In this document: piece by piece, positions 41,759-46,027 of the stretch | Position numbering within the stretch: position 1 is the stretch's first letter | How the letters are laid out: each line of letters opens with the position of its first letter | Assembly (NCBI GenBank): GCA_045648605.1 | Contig: JAZROG010000063.1 | Location: forward strand, 1-46,027 | DNA from: SIG710 sp045648605 | GTDB taxonomy: Bacteria; Bacillota; Clostridia; Oscillospirales; CAG-272 | Length of the DNA: 46,027 nt | Direction of reading: 5' to 3' | Notes under the pieces: model-generated | What the model was told of the DNA's origin: nothing | The model's input: the letters and a program-made list of their open reading frames with translations, nothing else | Databases searched by the model: none | Translations under genes and position numbers: made by a program

Positions 41759-43210
41759 ATGAAAAAGGAAAAAGTTTTAGATGCCGGTGGGCATCGCAAA
41801 TTCAGCATACGCGACAGTATTGCGTATGCAGCAGGTGACCTTGGATGTAATATGAGCTTTGCGCTCAAGGGAACAATGGCCCTTTTCTGGACTCAGGTTA
41901 TGGGTATGAGTGCTTGGTATTCCCTCTTGCTCGTTATTGTTCAGTTTTGGGATGCTATCAACGATCCTCTTATCGGTTCTATCATAGATGCCGATAATCA
42001 CAAGTACAGAAGAAATAAATTCCTTCAGTACATATTCATCGGCTCTATCGGTCTCACGGTTGGCGGAGCTTGCTGCTTTTTGCCCTTCCCCAGTGCTCCC
42101 GTTTGGGCTAAATTTATCATTTTCATTGCAGGATATGTAATTTGGGATGCTTTCTATACCATTGCAAATGTTCCTTACGGTTCTTTGCTTTCGCTTATTT
42201 CAAATGAGCCTGCAGACAGAGCCTCGCTCTCTGCTTGGCGTTCCATCGGCTCGATGGTGGGCAATATGCTTCCCATGGTTATTCTTCCTTTCCTTATCTA
42301 TAATGAGGATGAATCTCTTAACGGTAATATGGTATTTGTGGCAGCACTTGTTATGGGTGTGCTTGGATTTATTTTCTTCCAGTTTATGATCCGCAATACC
42401 GAGATTCGCGTTGATGTTGAAACAAAGCTAAAGGAAGATCAGCCTAAATTCAATGTTTTTAAGGCTCTTCTCAATTTTGTAAAGAACCGTCCCGCAGTTG
42501 GCGCAACTCTTGCGGCTGTTGGTATGTTTATCGGTATGCAGGGAGCTGCAACAGCGGTTTCCGTAACATTCCAGATCTATTTTAAGAATACAGAAATTTC
42601 CGGTATCGTTCAGCTCTTTGCTATGATCCCGATCTTAGTATTCACCCCTCTTGCGCGTAAAATGGTTACAAAGTACGGTAAAAAGGAGCTTTCCGTTGTT
42701 GGTGCTGTTTGTTCCATTGTCGGTGCGCTCGGCCTCTTTATTGTAACTCCCGACAATACAGGACTTGACCTTCTTATTTACGTTATTTGTCAGCTTATTT
42801 ACAGCCTTGGTCTTGGTATCTATTCCACAGTATCTTGGGCTATGATGGGCGATGCTATCGACTACAACGAGTGGAAGACAGGCAAGCGAGAAGAAGGCGT
42901 TGTTTATTCTCTCCATTCCTTCTTCCGTAAGCTGGCTCAGGGTATCGGCCCTGCAGTTGCTCTTATCATCATGCAGGGAATGGGTTATGTTAATAATGCC
43001 ATTGATCCCGAGACCGGTGCGCCCTTTATTGATGTAAATCTCCTCTCTTGGGATTTTGCTGTTGAGCTTAGATACCTTGTTGCAATACTCTTCCTTGTTT
43101 CTGCTCTTATGCAGTTCATTGGACTCGGTCTTGTATATAACCTTGATAAGAAAACTCTCACCAAGATGACAGATGAGCTTGCAGCTCGTCGCGAAAGCGG
43201 TGAAAACTAA
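41759..43210 (+). CDS. GPH-family sugar:cation symporter (MelB-like)
   Basis: A 483-residue membrane transporter with twelve hydrophobic segments. Family marks are GDLGCNMSFALKG at the first helix, WDAINDPLIGSIID (cation-site Asp residues, as in MelB), RNKFLQYIFIG and the second-half motif DAIDYNEWKTGKREEGVVYS. The group imports alpha- or beta-glycosides, pentosides or hexuronides with Na+ or H+. ATG 41759 follows a TGGAGG site; an in-frame ATG at 41747 lacks one. With the GH2 enzyme downstream it likely imports that enzyme's substrate, such as a glucuronide or galactoside. Confidence 0.93.
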   Translation: MKKEKVLDAGGHRKFSIRDSIAYAAGDLGCNMSFALKGTMALFWTQVMGMSAWYSLLLVIVQFWDAINDPLIGSIIDADNHKYRRNKFLQYIFIGSIGLTVGGACCFLPFPSAPVWAKFIIFIAGYVIWDAFYTIANVPYGSLLSLISNEPADRASLSAWRSIGSMVGNMLPMVILPFLIYNEDESLNGNMVFVAALVMGVLGFIFFQFMIRNTEIRVDVETKLKEDQPKFNVFKALLNFVKNRPAVGATLAAVGMFIGMQGAATAVSVTFQIYFKNTEISGIVQLFAMIPILVFTPLARKMVTKYGKKELSVVGAVCSIVGALGLFIVTPDNTGLDLLIYVICQLIYSLGLGIYSTVSWAMMGDAIDYNEWKTGKREEGVVYSLHSFFRKLAQGIGPAVALIIMQGMGYVNNAIDPETGAPFIDVNLLSWDFAVELRYLVAILFLVSALMQFIGLGLVYNLDKKTLTKMTDELAARRESGEN

Positions 43211-43223
43211 TAAAAATAATTCT

Positions 43224-43261
43224 AAATACGGTGTCCGTCATAAAAGTCGGACGCCGTATTT
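43224..43261 (+). other. intercistronic hairpin between the GPH and GH2 genes
   Basis: 14-bp stem (AAATACGGTGTCCG with its complement, one G-T pair) and a 10-base loop. No U-run, so readthrough into the GH2 gene is likely. Confidence 0.6.
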
Positions 43262-43301
43262 GAGAGATTGCCAATAGAAAATATTTATAAGGAGAATTTT
43301 A

Positions 43302-45581
43302 ATGAGAAATATTGTAAATCTTAATGAAAATTGGCTTTTCGCAAAAGATACAACAGACATAAATCTTCGTGAAGGCACACAGATAAATCTTCCTCACACA
43401 TGGAATGCAGAGGACGGTTTTGACGGCGGAAATGACTATTTCCGTGGCTCTTGTCTTTATTTCAAGGAGCTTAACAAGGCAGACCTTCCCGAAGCCGACC
43501 TTTATTACCTCGAATTCAGAGGTGCAAATTCTTCAGCCGATGTATATGTAAGCGGAAATAAGCTCGCGCATCACGATGGTGGATATTCAACATGGAGAGT
43601 GAACATAACAGAGTATATTTCCGATAAAACCGAGATCGCAGTTATCGTTGATAACGCTGCAAACGAAACTGTTTATCCCCAGATGGCGGATTTCACCTTC
43701 TACGGAGGACTTTACAGAGGTGTAAATCTTATTTGTGTTAATAATGCACATTTTGATCTTGATTATTTTGGTGCTCCCGGTCTTAAGATCACACCAAATG
43801 TAAACGGTGCTGATGCATCGGTTGAGGTTGAGGCTTTTGCCACAGCTCTCGGTGAGGGTCAGAAGTTCGTTTACACTATCTACGACAGTGAGGAGAAGGA
43901 GCTTTACAAAATCGAGTCTGAAGAGACCAAGGTAACATTTGAGATCAAGGATGTTCATCTCTGGAACGGACGCAAGGACCCCTATCTCTATTGCTGTGAG
44001 GCAGAGATAGTTGAAGGTAGCAATGTTATCGATAATGTTTGCAGCAGATTCGGATGCCGCAGCTTCAAGATCGATCCCAATAACGGATTTATCCTTAACG
44101 GCAAGGAATATCCCCTCCGCGGAGTGTCCCGCCATCAGGACAGATGGGGCGTTGGTAATGCGCTTCTTCCCGAGCATCATGCAGAGGATATCGACCTTAT
44201 AATGGAGGTCGGTGCAACAACGATTCGTCTTGCTCATTATCAGCACGATCAGTATTTCTATGACCTTTGCGACGAAAAGGGACTTGTTATCTGGGCTGAA
44301 ATTCCTTATATCTCAAAGCATATGTCAACAGGTCGCGAAAATACAATTTCGCAGATGAAGGAGCTTGTTTCACAGAACTATAACCATCCCTCTATCGTTG
44401 TTTGGGGACTTTCCAATGAGATATCAATTGGCGGTTCTGATGAAGACCTTCTTGAAAACCACCGCATTCTCAACGATCTTGTTCACGAAATGGATAAAAC
44501 TCGTCTTACAACCATTGCGGCAGTTTCCATGTGCAAGATGGATGATCCCTATCTGCAGATTCCCGATGTTGTTTCATATAACCATTATTTTGGCTGGTAC
44601 GGCGGCGAAACATCAATGAACGGCCCTTGGTTTGATAAATTCCACGAAACACACCCCAATATTCCGATAGGATGCTCCGAATACGGTTGCGAAGCGCTTA
44701 ACTGGCACACCAGCACACCAAAGCAGGGTGACTACACCGAGGAATATCAGGCTTATTATCACGAGGAGCTTATCAAGCAGCTGTTCACAAGAAAATATAT
44801 GTGGGCTACCCATGTTTGGAATATGTTCGATTTCGGCGCGGACGCAAGAGCCGAGGGCGGCGAAAATGGTCAGAACCATAAGGGCCTTGTGACTATGGAC
44901 AGAAAATATAAGAAGGATGCCTTCTTTGCGTATAAGGCTTGGCTTGTTTCTCCCGAGGTTGATCCCTTCGTTCATCTTTGCGGCAAAAGATATGTTGACA
45001 GAGTTGAGGATGTTACAAAGGTAACTGTTTATTCCAACCTTCCCGAGGTTGAGCTGTTTGTAAACGGAGAAAGCATTGGCAAGAAGAGTGCAGAGGATCA
45101 TTTCTTCTATTTTGATGTTAAGAATGTTGGTGAATCAACCATCACAGCAAAAGCAGGTGACCTTACAGACGAGGGTAAGATTCGCAAGGTTGACGAGATG
45201 AATATGGATTATGTTCTCGTTGAAAAGGGCGCTGTTCTTAATTGGTTTGATGTTACCGCTCCCGAGGGTCGCTTCTCCCTCAACGATAAGATCAGCGATA
45301 TCATGGCATCCACAAGAGGAAAGCTTTGGTTCGTGGGTGTTGGTCTTATGCTGAAGAAAAAGATGAATGCAAACAAGAAGGATAAGGCTAAGGGCAAAAA
45401 ATCCGGAGGCTTTGACGTTGATCTCAAGGCGGATGGCGGTCTTATGCAAATGATGGGCGGCTTCACTGTTCTTCGTCTTACAAGCATGATGGGTATGATG
45501 AATATCTCCTTTACCAAGGAAGAGCTTCTTAAGATGAATAAAAAGCTTAACAGAATCAAGAAACCAAAGAATAAAAACTGA
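43302..45581 (+). CDS. glycoside hydrolase family 2 enzyme with an unusual basic C-terminal tail
   Basis: A 759-residue cytoplasmic enzyme. Residues 1-160 are the sugar-binding jelly roll (LPHTWNAEDGFDGG, GANSSADVYVSG, FTFYGGLYRGV), 165-265 an Ig-like domain, 270-560 the TIM barrel. The acid/base is Glu373 in GLSNEIS and the nucleophile Glu460 in CSEYGCEA. A DUF4982-like beta domain follows (VTVYSNLPEVELFVNG). From about 658 comes an extra tail of 100 residues with a Lys-rich stretch (KKKMNANKKDKAKGKK), Met/Gly-rich LMQMMGGFTVLRL, and a final FTKEELLKMNKKLNRIKK. Beta-galactosidase or beta-glucuronidase cannot be separated here. GGAG site before the ATG. Confidence 0.93.
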   Translation: MRNIVNLNENWLFAKDTTDINLREGTQINLPHTWNAEDGFDGGNDYFRGSCLYFKELNKADLPEADLYYLEFRGANSSADVYVSGNKLAHHDGGYSTWRVNITEYISDKTEIAVIVDNAANETVYPQMADFTFYGGLYRGVNLICVNNAHFDLDYFGAPGLKITPNVNGADASVEVEAFATALGEGQKFVYTIYDSEEKELYKIESEETKVTFEIKDVHLWNGRKDPYLYCCEAEIVEGSNVIDNVCSRFGCRSFKIDPNNGFILNGKEYPLRGVSRHQDRWGVGNALLPEHHAEDIDLIMEVGATTIRLAHYQHDQYFYDLCDEKGLVIWAEIPYISKHMSTGRENTISQMKELVSQNYNHPSIVVWGLSNEISIGGSDEDLLENHRILNDLVHEMDKTRLTTIAAVSMCKMDDPYLQIPDVVSYNHYFGWYGGETSMNGPWFDKFHETHPNIPIGCSEYGCEALNWHTSTPKQGDYTEEYQAYYHEELIKQLFTRKYMWATHVWNMFDFGADARAEGGENGQNHKGLVTMDRKYKKDAFFAYKAWLVSPEVDPFVHLCGKRYVDRVEDVTKVTVYSNLPEVELFVNGESIGKKSAEDHFFYFDVKNVGESTITAKAGDLTDEGKIRKVDEMNMDYVLVEKGAVLNWFDVTAPEGRFSLNDKISDIMASTRGKLWFVGVGLMLKKKMNANKKDKAKGKKSGGFDVDLKADGGLMQMMGGFTVLRLTSMMGMMNISFTKEELLKMNKKLNRIKKPKNKN

Positions 45582-45593
45582 TTGAAATGATAA

Positions 45594-45627
45594 AAAATCC
45601 CTGAGAATCGAAATTCTCAGGGATTTT
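45594..45627 (+). terminator. intrinsic terminator of the GPH-GH2 unit
   Basis: 15-bp perfect stem (AAAATCCCTGAGAAT and complement) with a CGAA loop; T-run within and after the right arm. Confidence 0.92.
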
Positions 45628-45669
45628 ATTGAGTTTTCGAAGAAAAATCAAATTTTTTCTGTATTTGTG

Positions 45670-45698
45670 TTTACAAATCAAATAATTTGTGATATAAT
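45670..45698 (+). promoter_or_regulatory. sigma-A promoter of the candidate small RNA
   Basis: TTTACA, 17-base spacer, perfect TATAAT. Expected start at 45704-45706, exactly where the long inverted repeat begins. Confidence 0.8.
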
Positions 45699-45703
45699 GA
45701 CAA

Positions 45704-45876
45704 TGCGACATAAATTGAATATTGCTTGTATACCAATAGTGTACATTTTTATTTTTGATAAAAATGTATGCTCCCTTTTTGTACGCTATAAGTATATAAG
45801 TGTAAAAAAGTCAATTTATGTCGCAGTAAATGGAGCTATTGCATTTTTTGTGCGTAGCTTCGGCTGCGCACTTTTT
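45704..45876 (+). ncRNA. candidate structured small RNA of about 170 nt
   Basis: A transcript unit without a convincing gene. The 5' end TGCGACATAAATTGA (45704-45718) pairs perfectly with 45811-45825; inside is a further hairpin (ACATTTTTAT/ATAAAAATGT). It ends with a UUCG-capped terminator, GTGCGTAGC/GCTGCGCAC (45850-45871), followed by five T. A 61-codon frame from ATG 45703 runs through all helices, but it would be leaderless and hydrophobic without a known motif. A closed rod of this kind recalls 6S RNA, but I see no 6S signature. A promoter-bearing MITE is the alternative. Confidence 0.5.
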
Positions 45877-45894
45877 ATTTTGAAATGAGTTTCT

Positions 45895-46027
45895 ATGTTG
45901 ATCGACATAACAGGTGTAGAGCTCACTCCCGGAAATCACGGCAAGGACTGCCTCGGAAACGGAGAGCATTTTGATGAAAAAGGAGAGCGTATTGAATGTT
46001 GCTGTGACGAATGTGATTATATGATAT
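45895..46027 (+). CDS. small Cys-rich protein, 3' end outside window
   Basis: A frame of 44 codons open to the right edge, beginning MLIDITGVELTPGNHG and continuing KDCLGNGEHFD and IECCCDECDY. The dense cysteines (CCCDEC) suggest metal or disulfide chemistry, as in small clostridial proteins of unknown role that share this Gly-Asn/Cys pattern. The ribosome site is weak (AATGAG), and the start could differ. It follows the terminator of the candidate RNA by 19 bases. Confidence 0.6.
   Translation, partial: MLIDITGVELTPGNHGKDCLGNGEHFDEKGERIECCCDECDYMI

Noticed and set aside
45704..45876. 6S RNA, SRP RNA or tmRNA
   Set aside because: None of the conserved sequence blocks of these RNAs could be seen; only overall size and closed ends resemble 6S.
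45703..45888. Hydrophobic 61-residue protein
   Set aside because: It would be leaderless, has no motif, and its codons are those of the paired arms and terminator; structured RNA or repeat fits better.

Overview
The window looks like chromosomal DNA of a low-to-moderate GC anaerobic Firmicute of class Clostridia, probably a gut or rumen member of the Oscillospiraceae/Ruminococcaceae group. The reasons are a putative sensory [FeFe]-hydrogenase and NADH-module cluster, sigma-A promoters and strong GGAGG ribosome sites, a threonine T-box leader, a Rex-type operator, an LtaS-like enzyme, single-RCK Ktr potassium uptake, and a GPH symporter next to a GH2 glycosidase. The placement rests on gene content only.

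Layout. 1-5722 (minus): a nine-gene operon, read from NuoE (5722) to a NuoF-like subunit cut by the left edge. In between are two DRTGG proteins, two GHKL ATPases, a PHP phosphoesterase, a 2Fe-2S protein and a divergent hydrogenase whose active-site loops resemble sensory (HydS-type) enzymes. A promoter and a near-perfect Rex box precede it. 5978-12036 (minus): a G5/3D cell-wall protein, ktrAB, an LtaS-like enzyme and an AraC regulator. 12227-13399 (plus): a decayed type I dehydroquinase/SDR fusion. 13614-15156 (minus): smpB, a VOC protein and a TetR regulator. 15312-24567 (plus): a nine-gene operon holding all seven shikimate steps (two in an AroE-AroK fusion), both prephenate branches and an aminotransferase. 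24632-26959: a palindromic MITE-like repeat, then the T-box and thrS. 27020-30487 (minus): two related metallophosphoesterase genes whose frames now run together. 30618-35890 (plus): a broken deacetylase, then argG, argH, a broken acyltransferase and argF. 35930-38100 (minus): an SGNH hydrolase remnant, a nitroreductase and a MATE exporter. 38232-41454 (plus): a DUF6512-type membrane protein followed by a strongly decayed regulator/glycosidase block. 41759-45581 (plus): a GPH symporter and a GH2 glycosidase. 45670-46027: a candidate structured RNA and the start of a small Cys-rich protein.

Two themes stand out. First, the hydrogenase operon combines redox cofactor proteins with signalling-type domains and a Rex site, which suggests a redox or H2-responsive switch rather than a plain catabolic hydrogenase. 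Second, core biosynthetic operons (aro, arg, thrS, smpB) are intact while nearly every sugar-catabolic or accessory locus carries an internal deletion, gene fusion, nonsense codon or frameshift, which is the pattern of ongoing gene loss. Regulatory sites could be read for many units: TetR operators shared by tetR and the aro operon, ARG-box candidates before argG, the Rex site and the T-box.
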